Positions 17,013-25,230 of a stretch of DNA of 38,136 nt are shown one piece after another. Source of the stretch: Clostridia bacterium. Lineage in GTDB: Bacteria > Bacillota > Clostridia > Oscillospirales > Acutalibacteraceae. The stretch's first letter is position 1. Every line of letters starts with the position of its first letter. The translations under genes were made by a program, and so were the position numbers. The stretch lies in assembly GCA_017423825.1 (NCBI GenBank), contig JAFPCP010000020.1, forward strand, positions 1-38,136, in the 5' to 3' direction. The notes beneath the pieces were generated by a model that searched no databases, was not told the DNA's origin, and worked only from the letters and a program-made list of their open reading frames with translations.

Positions 17013-17864
17013 GTGAAAAAGTTTTTTAAGAGTTTCCTGGCAAAGGCGGCAGGCGTGGCGGCTTTGGTGTTGCTGGGTGTGATGCTGTACAGCGCCACCA
17101 CCGGCGGTTTGGCCACCTTGCCGGCGACGTTGGCGGGGGTGTTTATCACACCTTTGCAGTCGGTCACTACGCGCATTTCTACGGGTGTGTCGGATTTTTT
17201 CGGACTTTTTACGGATGCCGGCGATTTGCGTGAGAGGATATTGGAGCTGGAAAAGGAAAACGCCACCTTGCGTAAGCAGGTTGTGGAATTGGATGAATAC
17301 AGACAACAAAATAACTGGTACAGTGAGATTCTGGGTTTACACGAGGAACACTCCGATTACACCTTTGCTTCCGGACGGGTGATCGGACGTGAACCGTCGG
17401 ACGTGTATGGGAATTTTACGATTTCCGCGGGCACCAATGCAGATATCGCTGTGAATGACCCGGTGATTACCACCGACGGTTCTCTCATCGGCGTGGTGCA
17501 AGAGGTGGGGTTGACCTACGCGAAGGTGCGCACGGTGTCGGATCCTTCTACGAAAGTCGCCAGTCAAATCAGCCGTACGGGAGACACCGCCTATACAGCC
17601 GGGAGTACGGTGGAACAAGCGCGCGGTGGGATTGTTCGCATGACCACGTTGGAGCGCTCCTCCGGCGCAGCTGTCGGGGATTATGTGGTTACCTCCGGCA
17701 TCGGCGGGATATACCCCGGCGGACTTCTCATTGGCACGGTGGAGACGTTGAGTAATGCTTCGGACGGCATGACCTTGAATGCCGACGTGTCTCTTTTGGC
17801 GGATATTTACAACTTAAAACAGGTAATGGTTATCACCTCGTTTGACGGGCAGGGCGGCCAATAA
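17013..17864 (+). CDS. mreC: Rod-shape-determining protein MreC
   Basis: The 283-residue protein has one N-terminal membrane helix (KAAGVAALVLLGVMLYS, residues ~11-27), a coiled-coil region (~70-100, including LRERILELEKENATLRKQ) and an extracytoplasmic beta-rich domain with VIGREPSDVYGNF, the VITTDGSLIGVV segment and VVTSGIGGIYPGGLLIG. MreC links cytoplasmic MreB to the PBPs outside the membrane. The GTG start at 17013 is preceded by AAGGGAG. The gene lies just downstream of the intercistronic hairpin and 35 bases before mreD. Confidence 0.95.
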   Translation: MKKFFKSFLAKAAGVAALVLLGVMLYSATTGGLATLPATLAGVFITPLQSVTTRISTGVSDFFGLFTDAGDLRERILELEKENATLRKQVVELDEYRQQNNWYSEILGLHEEHSDYTFASGRVIGREPSDVYGNFTISAGTNADIAVNDPVITTDGSLIGVVQEVGLTYAKVRTVSDPSTKVASQISRTGDTAYTAGSTVEQARGGIVRMTTLERSSGAAVGDYVVTSGIGGIYPGGLLIGTVETLSNASDGMTLNADVSLLADIYNLKQVMVITSFDGQGGQ

Positions 17865-17899
17865 TCGCCTGTATTACTTAGAAAAGGATGGAGGTAAGG

Positions 17900-18442
17900 A
17901 TGAAGACAAGGCGTTCCATAGGAACTTTCTGGTTAAAAAATTACATTTCCTGGATCGTTTATGGCCTGTCGGCGGTGTTGATGGTGCTTGTGCAGAACGC
18001 CCCCCATTTGTTTCCTACGTTGTGGCATGCCCGTCCGGTACCGATTGTGCTGTTTGTGGTGTGTGTGGCGGTGCTGGAAGGCGCGCGCATCGGCGCGGTC
18101 GTTGGCCTCGGCGCCGGCCTTTTGTGGGACATCTATGCCTTTCATCTGTTTGGGTTTAATGCGCTCATTTTATTGGCAGTCGGTCTGACGGTCGGCGTGC
18201 TGGTGGAATGGTTATTGCGCGCGAATTTTCTTTCTTCTATGTTATTGTGCGGCGGTGCTTTGTTGGCACAGGCGCTTTTAGAATGGTTTTTTTGTTATGT
18301 GATTTTTGGTCGCGAAGGGGTATGGCACATCCTTTGGAAGGTGTATCTGCCGAACGCTGTGTACACAGCGTTGCTGGCCCCGGCTATGTACTATCTTGTG
18401 TTGTGGATAGCGCGATTTATTCGGCGTCGGCAGGGCCGTTGA
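17900..18442 (+). CDS. mreD: Rod-shape-determining protein MreD
   Basis: The 180-residue protein is mostly hydrophobic, with about five or six predicted membrane helices (for example WIVYGLSAVLMVLVQ, VPIVLFVVCVAVLEGAR, LILLAVGLTVGVLVEWLL, YTALLAPAMYYLVLW) and a basic tail FIRRRQGR. Size, topology and position between mreC and mrdA identify it as MreD, the integral membrane component of the elongasome. ATG 17900 was preferred over 17888 because GGAGG lies five bases upstream of it. Sequence motifs alone would be weak; context makes the call. Confidence 0.9.
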   Translation: MKTRRSIGTFWLKNYISWIVYGLSAVLMVLVQNAPHLFPTLWHARPVPIVLFVVCVAVLEGARIGAVVGLGAGLLWDIYAFHLFGFNALILLAVGLTVGVLVEWLLRANFLSSMLLCGGALLAQALLEWFFCYVIFGREGVWHILWKVYLPNAVYTALLAPAMYYLVLWIARFIRRRQGR

Positions 18443-18480
18443 CACAGAGTTTCAAAAAGTAGTGTAAGGGAGGTGACGGT

Positions 18481-20529
18481 ATGTTAGAAAGACAGCCGAC
18501 CAATCCGCTGAGTCCCCGCCGTTTGCTCGCATTGTTGCTGGTGATGGTGGCGATATTGGGGATTTTTTCCGTACGTTTGTTTCAGCTGCAAATTGTAGAT
18601 GGAGAGATGTACGCGCAACTGGCGGATGCCAGCTCTAAAACGTCTATTTCCATTGCTGCTTCTCGTGGCGAGATCTTGGATCGCAACCAAATCCCGCTTG
18701 TTTCCAATCGCACAAGCTATGCCGTCATCTTGGATTACAATTATTTCCCGCACGGCAGTGACGAAGAGGGGATGCGCAAGCAAAACGATTGCTTGCTTTC
18801 GTTGGTAAAGTTGCTGCAAGAACGGCAGGAGGATTGGAATGACTCTCTGCCTATCGGGCAAAAGGCGCCCTACACCTTTGAGGAGGGGCGTGAAAGCGGC
18901 GTAGCCAAGTTGAAAGAGTATTTGCGTATGGCGAGTTATGCCACCGCGTCCCAATGCATGCAGCAGATGATAATTCAGTATGCGTTGGAAGGATATGACG
19001 AACCGCAACAGCGCATTCTTGCGGGGATTCATTATGAGATGGACACGGCCGGATTCAATCCGTCGATTCCCTTCACCTTTGCTACGGACGTTTCCAGCAC
19101 AAGCATGTATAAGATACTGGAAAACAGCGATGCGTTTCCGGGTGTGAGTGTCGAAACGGTACCGGTGCGTGAATATGTAGGCGGCACGACGGCTTGCCAC
19201 ATCATCGGCACCGTTGGTCCCATTTATGCGGAGGAGTACGCCACGCTGAAAGAGCAAGGGTATTCGTACAACGACATTTTAGGAAAAAGCGGCATTGAGG
19301 CGGCGGCCGAGGGATATTTGCGCGGCACCGCCGGCAAGCGCATATTGACAAAGAACTCCCAAGGCGTGATCACGGCCGAGGAGGAGACGGTGGCACCTAT
19401 ACCGGGACAGACGGTAATTTTGAGTTTGGATTCCGAGGTGCAACAGGTGGCGCAAAAGGCGCTGTCTGAAAAAATCACCGACCTGCGTGCGAGTGCCACC
19501 GTCGGAAAGGGTAAGGATGTAAAAAGCGGTTCGGTGGTGATGCTGGACGTGCAGACCGGCGGTGTGATGGTGTGTGCTTCGTGGCCGGATTATAATTTGG
19601 CAACCTATTCCGAGAATTATCAATCGTTGGTTGAAGATAAAGACAACCCGTTGTTTAATCGTGCGTTGTACGGCGCGTTCCCTTGTGGCTCGACCTTCAA
19701 GCCGGGCGTGGCGCTGGCAGCGATAACCGAGGGCAAGGTGACGCCCTCAACCGTGATTGACTGCACGTATATTTATAAATATTACGCCCCGAGTTACCAA
19801 CCAAAGTGTATGGGCACCCACCGGCATCTACAGGTGGCACGCGCGATTGAAAAATCCTGCAACTATTACTTCTATGAAGTTGGTCGTCTGATGAGCAGCA
19901 GTTTGTTCAGTTATCTGACGCTGTACGGTTTCGGGCAAAAAACGGGGGTAGAAATCGGAGAATCTTCCGGTGTGCAACAATCGCCGGAATATATGAAATC
20001 CATCGGCTCCAACTGGGTGGCGGGCGATTATTTGCAGTTATCCATCGGCCAGAGGGGTTCGTATACGCCGATACAGTTGGCGGCGTACACCATGATGATG
20101 GCAAATAACGGCGTGCGGTATAAGACGCATTTCATCAAAGCGGTGCGCAGTTTCGACAGTTTCTCCGACACGGTGGTAGAAACGGAGGTCGCCGCGCAGG
20201 TGGAATGGAGCGGAGCGGCTATGGATGCGGTACGCGAGGGAATGATTGCCGTGGGAAAGAGCGGCACGGCTCGCGCTTCTTTTGGCAATGCACCATACAC
20301 CGTGGCGTGTAAGACAGGAACGGCCCAAACCGGCATCGCCAACTCCTCCGACCACGGCACGTTCATTGCCTATGCACCGGCGGATAAGCCGGAGGTGGCG
20401 ATTGCGGTCGTGGTGGAACGAGGCACTTCCTCCGCGTCTTCCGCGGTAGCTCGTAAGGTGTTGGATGCCTATTTCGCCGGAAAAGAAACCGGCGAATCCC
20501 CGACAGCTCCCGGCGTGCTGTTGCCGTAG
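18481..20529 (+). CDS. mrdA: Penicillin-binding protein 2, elongation transpeptidase
   Basis: The 682-residue class B PBP cross-links peptidoglycan during cell elongation. A single N-terminal membrane helix (LLALLLVMVAILGIFSVRL, residues ~14-32) leads into the dimerisation domain, then the transpeptidase domain with active-site Ser404-T-F-Lys407, SCN at 459-461 and KTG at 611-613, all intact. The N-terminal SRGEILDRN motif is typical of this class. GGGAGGTGA sits just before the ATG. It follows mreD by 38 bases and closes the mre run; rodA, its usual glycosyltransferase partner, is not in the window. Confidence 0.96.
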   Translation: MLERQPTNPLSPRRLLALLLVMVAILGIFSVRLFQLQIVDGEMYAQLADASSKTSISIAASRGEILDRNQIPLVSNRTSYAVILDYNYFPHGSDEEGMRKQNDCLLSLVKLLQERQEDWNDSLPIGQKAPYTFEEGRESGVAKLKEYLRMASYATASQCMQQMIIQYALEGYDEPQQRILAGIHYEMDTAGFNPSIPFTFATDVSSTSMYKILENSDAFPGVSVETVPVREYVGGTTACHIIGTVGPIYAEEYATLKEQGYSYNDILGKSGIEAAAEGYLRGTAGKRILTKNSQGVITAEEETVAPIPGQTVILSLDSEVQQVAQKALSEKITDLRASATVGKGKDVKSGSVVMLDVQTGGVMVCASWPDYNLATYSENYQSLVEDKDNPLFNRALYGAFPCGSTFKPGVALAAITEGKVTPSTVIDCTYIYKYYAPSYQPKCMGTHRHLQVARAIEKSCNYYFYEVGRLMSSSLFSYLTLYGFGQKTGVEIGESSGVQQSPEYMKSIGSNWVAGDYLQLSIGQRGSYTPIQLAAYTMMMANNGVRYKTHFIKAVRSFDSFSDTVVETEVAAQVEWSGAAMDAVREGMIAVGKSGTARASFGNAPYTVACKTGTAQTGIANSSDHGTFIAYAPADKPEVAIAVVVERGTSSASSAVARKVLDAYFAGKETGESPTAPGVLLP

Positions 20530-20559
20530 TTTTTTGCTGTGATTTGTATAGATATTGGC

Positions 20560-20588
20560 TTTACATTTTTCGGCTTGTATGTTATACT
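20560..20588 (+). promoter_or_regulatory. Promoter of minD-mgsA
   Basis: TTTACA (20560-20565) and TATACT (20583-20588) are spaced by 17 bases, with an extended -10 TGT. This strong promoter separates minD from the mre genes. Confidence 0.8.
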
Positions 20589-20645
20589 GATAGACGATAT
20601 GGATTTTTTGCCAAATCACCCTACCGGAAGGATGGTGGATGTTCT

Positions 20646-21386
20646 ATGAATCAAATAGCCGTAGTCACCTCCGGTAAAGGGGGCGCAGGGAAATCGACCG
20701 TAACCGCCGGGTTGGGGTACGCTTTATCGCGCATGAACGACCGTGTGTTGCTGATTGATGCGGATGCCGGTTTGCGCAGTTTGGATTTGATGCTGGGTGT
20801 TGCCGGCAGCACGATGTACGACCTGGCCGATGTGTTTGCAGGACATTGTGAACCTGTTCGGGCGATTTATCCGTCTCCGGTGTTTCAAAACGTGTTTGTT
20901 TTGCCGGCACCGATTCAGTTGGAGGAGATGTGCAGCGCGGCAGAAATGAACAGTCTGTGTCGTGGCTTAGCGGCATATTATGACCGGATTATCATTGACT
21001 GTCCCGCTGGTTTAGGCAAAGGGTTTGAGACGGCTGTGGCGGCGGCGGACCGTGCGTTGGTGGTGTCCACGCCTGATATGGTTTGCGCGCGTGACGCGCA
21101 GATTGTGGCCCGCTTGTTGGAAGAGCATAATTTGCCTTCCCATTTAATCATCAACCGGTTACGTCCGGCGAAGGTGATGGACGGCTCGATGCCGGATGTG
21201 GATGAGATTATTGACACCGCCGGGATACAGCTTCTTGGCATTATTCCGGAGGATGAAGAGGTGGCTGTGGCAAATGCCAACGGGCGCCCGTTGCCGGCTG
21301 ATTGCCATGCGGCGATTTGTTTCGGCAATATTGCTAAGCGGTTTATGGGCACACAAGTGCCGCTGGCCCGCTTGGAAAAAATGTGA
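20646..21386 (+). CDS. minD: MinD/ParA-family ATPase (septum-site-determining MinD)
   Basis: The 246-residue protein opens IAVVTSGKGGAGKSTVTAG, the deviant Walker A of MinD-type ATPases, followed by VLLIDADAGLRSLDLMLG and IIIDCPAGLGKGF. MinD dimerises on the membrane with ATP and normally recruits MinC to block polar division. Its place behind mreBCD-mrdA supports MinD over ParA or FlhG. No minC or minE is adjacent, and the C-terminus (NIAKRFMGTQVPLARLEKM) is not a clear copy of the usual amphipathic membrane anchor. A GGTGGA stretch six bases before ATG 20646 fits as ribosome site; the long in-frame upstream extension is rejected because it crosses the promoter. Confidence 0.88.
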   Translation: MNQIAVVTSGKGGAGKSTVTAGLGYALSRMNDRVLLIDADAGLRSLDLMLGVAGSTMYDLADVFAGHCEPVRAIYPSPVFQNVFVLPAPIQLEEMCSAAEMNSLCRGLAAYYDRIIIDCPAGLGKGFETAVAAADRALVVSTPDMVCARDAQIVARLLEEHNLPSHLIINRLRPAKVMDGSMPDVDEIIDTAGIQLLGIIPEDEEVAVANANGRPLPADCHAAICFGNIAKRFMGTQVPLARLEKM

Positions 21387-21420
21387 AATATAGTTGTTTG
21401 AAAAAAAGGAGATACAAAGT

Positions 21421-21828
21421 ATGAACGTTGCGTTAATCGCTCACGACGCCAAAAAAGAATTGATGGTGCAGTTTTGTATTGCTTATTGCGGCATACTCAG
21501 TCGGCACGATTTGTGTGCGACCGGCACAACAGGCAAACTGGTAGCGGAGGCTACCGGCTTAGATATCACGCGGTACATGAGTGGATCGCAGGGTGGGGAC
21601 CAGCAAATCATGTCCCGCATATCGTATAATGAAATAGATCTTCTTTTGTTTTTCCGCGATCCGATTTCCATGAAATCCGGCGAGCCGAACGACTATGACA
21701 TTTTGCGTCTTTGCGATATCCGCGGTATTCCGGTAGCCACCAACATCGCGACAGCCGAGGTGCTGATACACGGTCTTGAACGGGGCGATCTGGATTGGCG
21801 TAACATCGTCAACCCTCGAAACACATGA
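21421..21828 (+). CDS. mgsA: Methylglyoxal synthase
   Basis: The 135-residue protein matches methylglyoxal synthase, which converts dihydroxyacetone phosphate to methylglyoxal and phosphate as a glycolytic overflow bypass. Seen: VALIAHDAKK (His8, Asp9), LCATGTTGKL, SGSQGGDQQI with the catalytic base Asp60, LLLFFRDP (Asp80) and IPVATNIATAEVLI. Ungapped alignment with the remembered E. coli enzyme puts Gly87 (SMKSGEP) at the conserved active-site His98, an unexpected change. AAAGGAGAT precedes ATG 21421, which was chosen over 21394. It follows minD by 34 bases in the same operon. Confidence 0.92.
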   Translation: MNVALIAHDAKKELMVQFCIAYCGILSRHDLCATGTTGKLVAEATGLDITRYMSGSQGGDQQIMSRISYNEIDLLLFFRDPISMKSGEPNDYDILRLCDIRGIPVATNIATAEVLIHGLERGDLDWRNIVNPRNT

Positions 21829-21838
21829 TGTTTGCGGC

Positions 21839-21871
21839 AAAGGGTACACCCTGGTGTGCCCTTTCGTCTTG
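21839..21871 (+). terminator. Probable terminator of minD-mgsA
   Basis: AAAGGGTACAC (21839-21849) pairs with 21854-21864 (one G-U) around a CCTG loop and is followed by CGTCTTGTTA, a modest U tract. Some read-through into hisS seems likely, because I see no clear promoter for hisS. Confidence 0.65.
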
Positions 21872-21904
21872 TTATATTGTCAAAACAGAAGGGAATAATG
21901 AATT

Positions 21905-23221
21905 ATGTCATTAATTACACAGGCACCCCGTGGCACACAGGATGTGTTGCCCGATAGTAGTTATAAATGGCAATACGTGGAACAAACCGCATTGTCTATT
22001 GCGCGTGATTTTGGCTTTCATGAAATTCGCACACCTGTGTTCGAACACACGAATTTATTTCAGCGCTCGGTGGGCGAGACGACGGACGTTGTGCAAAAAG
22101 AAATGTATACCTTTGAGGACAAAGGCGGTCGTTCGATCACGTTGCGTCCGGAGGGGACGGCCGGTGCTGCCCGCGCGGTGCTGGAACACGGCTTGATCAA
22201 CGGGGCTTTACCTGTAAAGGTATCTTACATTACATCTTGTTATCGTTACGAAAAGAGCCAGAAAGGGCGTTATCGGGAGTTTCACCAGTTTGGCGTGGAA
22301 TGTTTTGGCGCTTTGGCACCTCAGGCGGACGCCGAAGTGATTGCGTTAGCCATGCAAATTTTGAAATCTGTCGGTTTGACAGATGTGGCGTTGCACATTA
22401 ATTCGATTGGTTGCCCGACTTGCCGTGCCCGCTATCATGAGGCGTTGAAAGCGTATTTTGCGTCTTATGCAGAGACCTTGTGCGGCACCTGCCAAGACCG
22501 ATTGGCGCGCAACCCGATGCGCATCTTGGATTGCAAATCTCCGGTTTGCGGGGAGATTGCGGCGGCGGCACCGGTGATGATGGATTATCTATGTGAGCCT
22601 TGCGCGGCGCATTTTGCGCAGGTGAAGGGGTGCCTGGATGCGGCAGAGATTCCGTATCAGGTGGACACTCACATTGTGCGTGGGTTGGATTATTATACGC
22701 GTACGGTGTTTGAGTTAGTATCCCCGCAGGGGTTGGTGGTTGCCGGCGGCGGCCGTTACGATGGACTGTTGCAGGAGTTGGGTGGCCCGGCGCAGCCCGG
22801 TTTGGGTTTCGGCATGGGTGTTGAACGGTTGCTGATGGTGATGGAGGAAGCGGGTTGCCGTTTTCCTGCGGCACCGCAATGCGATTTGTATTTAGCGCCT
22901 ATGGGCGAGGCGGCGGTGAGTCGCTGCTTTGCCTTGGCGACAGCTCTGCGTGAGGGCGGCATGACGGTGGAATTTGACGTGGTTGGTCGCTCTTTGAAGG
23001 CGCAGATGAAATATGCCGACAAACTCGGCGCCCGGTATACCGTTGTGGTCGGGGATGCGGAGTTGGAAAGCGGTGTGGCAAAATTGAAGGATATGACCAC
23101 CGGCGAGACGGAGGAAGTATCTTTGGATGGCGGTTTATACACGCTTTTGCGGCAAAAGACGTTGGATAGGGAACTGGCCGGTGTGGCAGATTTGTTCAGC
23201 AATGTGGCTGAAATTGGATAA
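21905..23221 (+). CDS. hisS: Histidyl-tRNA synthetase
   Basis: The 438-residue class II synthetase charges tRNA-His. Signatures are APRGTQDVLP at the N-terminus, motif 2 around YRYEKSQKGRYREFHQFG, the histidine-specific segments VRGLDYYTRTVFE and GGGRYDGLL, and motif 3 around GFGMGVERL, followed by the C-terminal anticodon-binding domain. Length is normal for the bacterial enzyme. GAAGGGA precedes the ATG. aspS follows after 27 bases, the usual hisS-aspS pairing. I looked for a T-box leader upstream and the 76-base gap is too short for one. Confidence 0.97.
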   Translation: MSLITQAPRGTQDVLPDSSYKWQYVEQTALSIARDFGFHEIRTPVFEHTNLFQRSVGETTDVVQKEMYTFEDKGGRSITLRPEGTAGAARAVLEHGLINGALPVKVSYITSCYRYEKSQKGRYREFHQFGVECFGALAPQADAEVIALAMQILKSVGLTDVALHINSIGCPTCRARYHEALKAYFASYAETLCGTCQDRLARNPMRILDCKSPVCGEIAAAAPVMMDYLCEPCAAHFAQVKGCLDAAEIPYQVDTHIVRGLDYYTRTVFELVSPQGLVVAGGGRYDGLLQELGGPAQPGLGFGMGVERLLMVMEEAGCRFPAAPQCDLYLAPMGEAAVSRCFALATALREGGMTVEFDVVGRSLKAQMKYADKLGARYTVVVGDAELESGVAKLKDMTTGETEEVSLDGGLYTLLRQKTLDRELAGVADLFSNVAEIG

Positions 23222-23248
23222 ACACCTGAAAGAAGAGGGGAAAACAGT

Positions 23249-25036
23249 ATGGCCGAATCAATAAAAGGATTGAAAAGGACCGCTTATTGCGGCGAGTTTC
23301 GCGAGCAACACGCCGGGCAAGAAGTGACGGTTTTTGGTTGGATACAGCGGCAGCGCGACCTTGGACAACTGATTTTTGCGGATTTGCGTGACCGCACCGG
23401 TATCGTGCAGTTGGCATTCGACCAAGACACCGACAAAGCGGTGTTTGATAAGGCGTTCACCCTGCGCAGCGAATTTGTGGTAGCGGCGCGCGGTGTGGTG
23501 CGTGTGCGCTCTGCGCGCAATAAGGAAATCCCCACCGGTGATGTGGAAATCGCCGTGGAGGAATTGCGTATTCTCAACAAATCCGAGACGCCCCCCTTTG
23601 AAATCGTGGAAGATTGCGCGACCGCTGAGGCGACGCGCTTGAAATATCGCTATTTGGATTTGCGGCGTCCGGATTTGCAACGGAATTTGCTGCTGCGGCA
23701 TCGTATCACAAAGGTGATTCGGGACTTTTTTGACAGCGAAGGTTTCATTGAATTGGAAACGCCGATGCTTATCAAATCCACCCCCGAGGGGGCGCGGGAT
23801 TTCTTGGTGCCGAGCCGTCTGCATCCCGGCACGTTTTACGCGTTGCCGCAATCGCCGCAGTTGTATAAGCAGTTGAGTATGGTCGCAGGTTTTGACCGTT
23901 ACGTGCAGTTGGCGCGCTGTTTCCGGGATGAGGATTTACGGGCCGATCGGCAACCGGAATTCACACAGATTGACCTGGAAATGTCGTTTGTGGACGTGGA
24001 AGACGTGCTGGCGCTGGGCGAGAATTTCATGCGCACCTTATTTAAGCAGGTGCTGGATGTGGATTTGCCGGCGAAACTGCCGCGTCTCACATATACAGAG
24101 GCGATGGAGCGCTATGGCTCGGATAAGCCGGATACGCGTTTTGATATGGAGATTATCGACCTGACGGCGGCCGTGGACGGTTGCGGCTTTGGTGTGTTCA
24201 ACTCCGCTTTGCAGGCGGGCGGCACGGTGCGTTGCCTCAACGCGAAAGGAGCTGCCGCGAAACTGTCCCGCAAAGAGATTGACAAACTCACCGAGATGGT
24301 GAAAGGTATCGGCGCGAAAGGTCTCGCTTGGATACGCTGGACGGAAGAAGCTTGCACATCCTCGTTTGGCAAATTCCTGACTGAAGAGGAGATGCAACGC
24401 GTGCTGAGCACAGCCGGAGCGGAGCAGGGGGACGTCGTGCTGATAGTAGCGGATACGATTAGCAAACACGTGCTCACCACGCTCGGCAGTCTGCGTTTGG
24501 AAGTGGCGGAAAAACTGAACATCCCGCGCGATGGCTATAATTTGCTGTGGATAACCGAATTTCCGTTCTTCGAGTGGGATGAAGAGAACAAAACCTGGGC
24601 GGCGATGCACCATCCCTTCACCTCACCGCTGGATGAATGTGTGCCGTATTTGGACACCGCTCCGGAAAAGGTGTACGCCAAGGCGTATGACTTGGTTCTC
24701 AATGGCGTGGAGTTGGCCTCCGGTTCGATTCGTATTACCGATCCGGAACTGCAAAACCACATGTTCCGCGCGCTGGGCTTGTCCCAAGAGGAAGCACAGC
24801 AAAAATTTGGCTTTTTGTTGGATGCCTTCCGGTATGGTGCACCGCCTCATGGCGGCATGGGCATTGGCCTCGACCGCTTGGTGATGCAAATGCTGGGCGC
24901 ACCGACCTTGCGCGACGTGATTGCTTACCCGAAGGTGCAGAACATGGTGGAACCCATGACGGATTGCCCGTCGGTGGTGGACACCCAGCAGCTGACGGAT
25001 TTAGGCATTGCCATCCAAAAGCCTTTGACGGAATAA
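23249..25036 (+). CDS. aspS: Aspartyl-tRNA synthetase, bacterial type
   Basis: The 595-residue protein has the full bacterial AspRS layout: N-terminal OB-fold anticodon domain (VFGWIQRQRDLGQLIFADLRD), class II core with FRDEDLRADRQPEFTQIDLE (motif 2 region), a GAD insertion domain around residues ~290-410, and motif 3 in GGMGIGLDRLVM. It charges tRNA-Asp. Whether it also charges tRNA-Asn, as in many bacteria with GatCAB, cannot be decided here. GAGGGG precedes the ATG. It ends the hisS-aspS unit, with a strong terminator 26 bases beyond the stop. Confidence 0.97.
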   Translation: MAESIKGLKRTAYCGEFREQHAGQEVTVFGWIQRQRDLGQLIFADLRDRTGIVQLAFDQDTDKAVFDKAFTLRSEFVVAARGVVRVRSARNKEIPTGDVEIAVEELRILNKSETPPFEIVEDCATAEATRLKYRYLDLRRPDLQRNLLLRHRITKVIRDFFDSEGFIELETPMLIKSTPEGARDFLVPSRLHPGTFYALPQSPQLYKQLSMVAGFDRYVQLARCFRDEDLRADRQPEFTQIDLEMSFVDVEDVLALGENFMRTLFKQVLDVDLPAKLPRLTYTEAMERYGSDKPDTRFDMEIIDLTAAVDGCGFGVFNSALQAGGTVRCLNAKGAAAKLSRKEIDKLTEMVKGIGAKGLAWIRWTEEACTSSFGKFLTEEEMQRVLSTAGAEQGDVVLIVADTISKHVLTTLGSLRLEVAEKLNIPRDGYNLLWITEFPFFEWDEENKTWAAMHHPFTSPLDECVPYLDTAPEKVYAKAYDLVLNGVELASGSIRITDPELQNHMFRALGLSQEEAQQKFGFLLDAFRYGAPPHGGMGIGLDRLVMQMLGAPTLRDVIAYPKVQNMVEPMTDCPSVVDTQQLTDLGIAIQKPLTE

Positions 25037-25062
25037 ACTGTCTGCTTTTCAGCATATAGAAT

Positions 25063-25100
25063 AAAACGTCCCTGTGGCATGGCCCACAGGGGCGTTTTTC
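25063..25100 (+). terminator. Rho-independent terminator of hisS-aspS
   Basis: ACGTCCCTGTGG (25066-25077) pairs with 25084-25095 (one G-U) around a 6-base loop, preceded by AAA and followed by TTTT. Confidence 0.93.
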
Positions 25101-25144
25101 TGTAAAAAGCGCTCTTTTTTACACATAAAACTACGAAAAGGCGG

Positions 25145-25173
25145 TTGAAACTGTCCGCAAAAAATGATAAAAT
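25145..25173 (+). promoter_or_regulatory. Promoter of the recJ-relA-dtd operon
   Basis: TTGAAA (25145-25150) and TAAAAT (25168-25173) are spaced by 17 bases, with an extended -10 TGA. Confidence 0.8.
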
Positions 25174-25230
25174 AATTTATATAGTGTTTTAATATGGATT
25201 ATTATATGTTTTGGGAAAGAGGGGATAGAT

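Noticed and set aside
20473..20496. Perfect 8-bp stem (TTCGCCGG/CCGGCGAA) near the end of mrdA
   Set aside because: It lies inside the coding region and has no U tract, so it is not called a terminator.
21829..21904. T-box leader before hisS-aspS
   Set aside because: The gap is only 76 bases, mostly a terminator stem, and no T-box sequence or specifier stem is visible.
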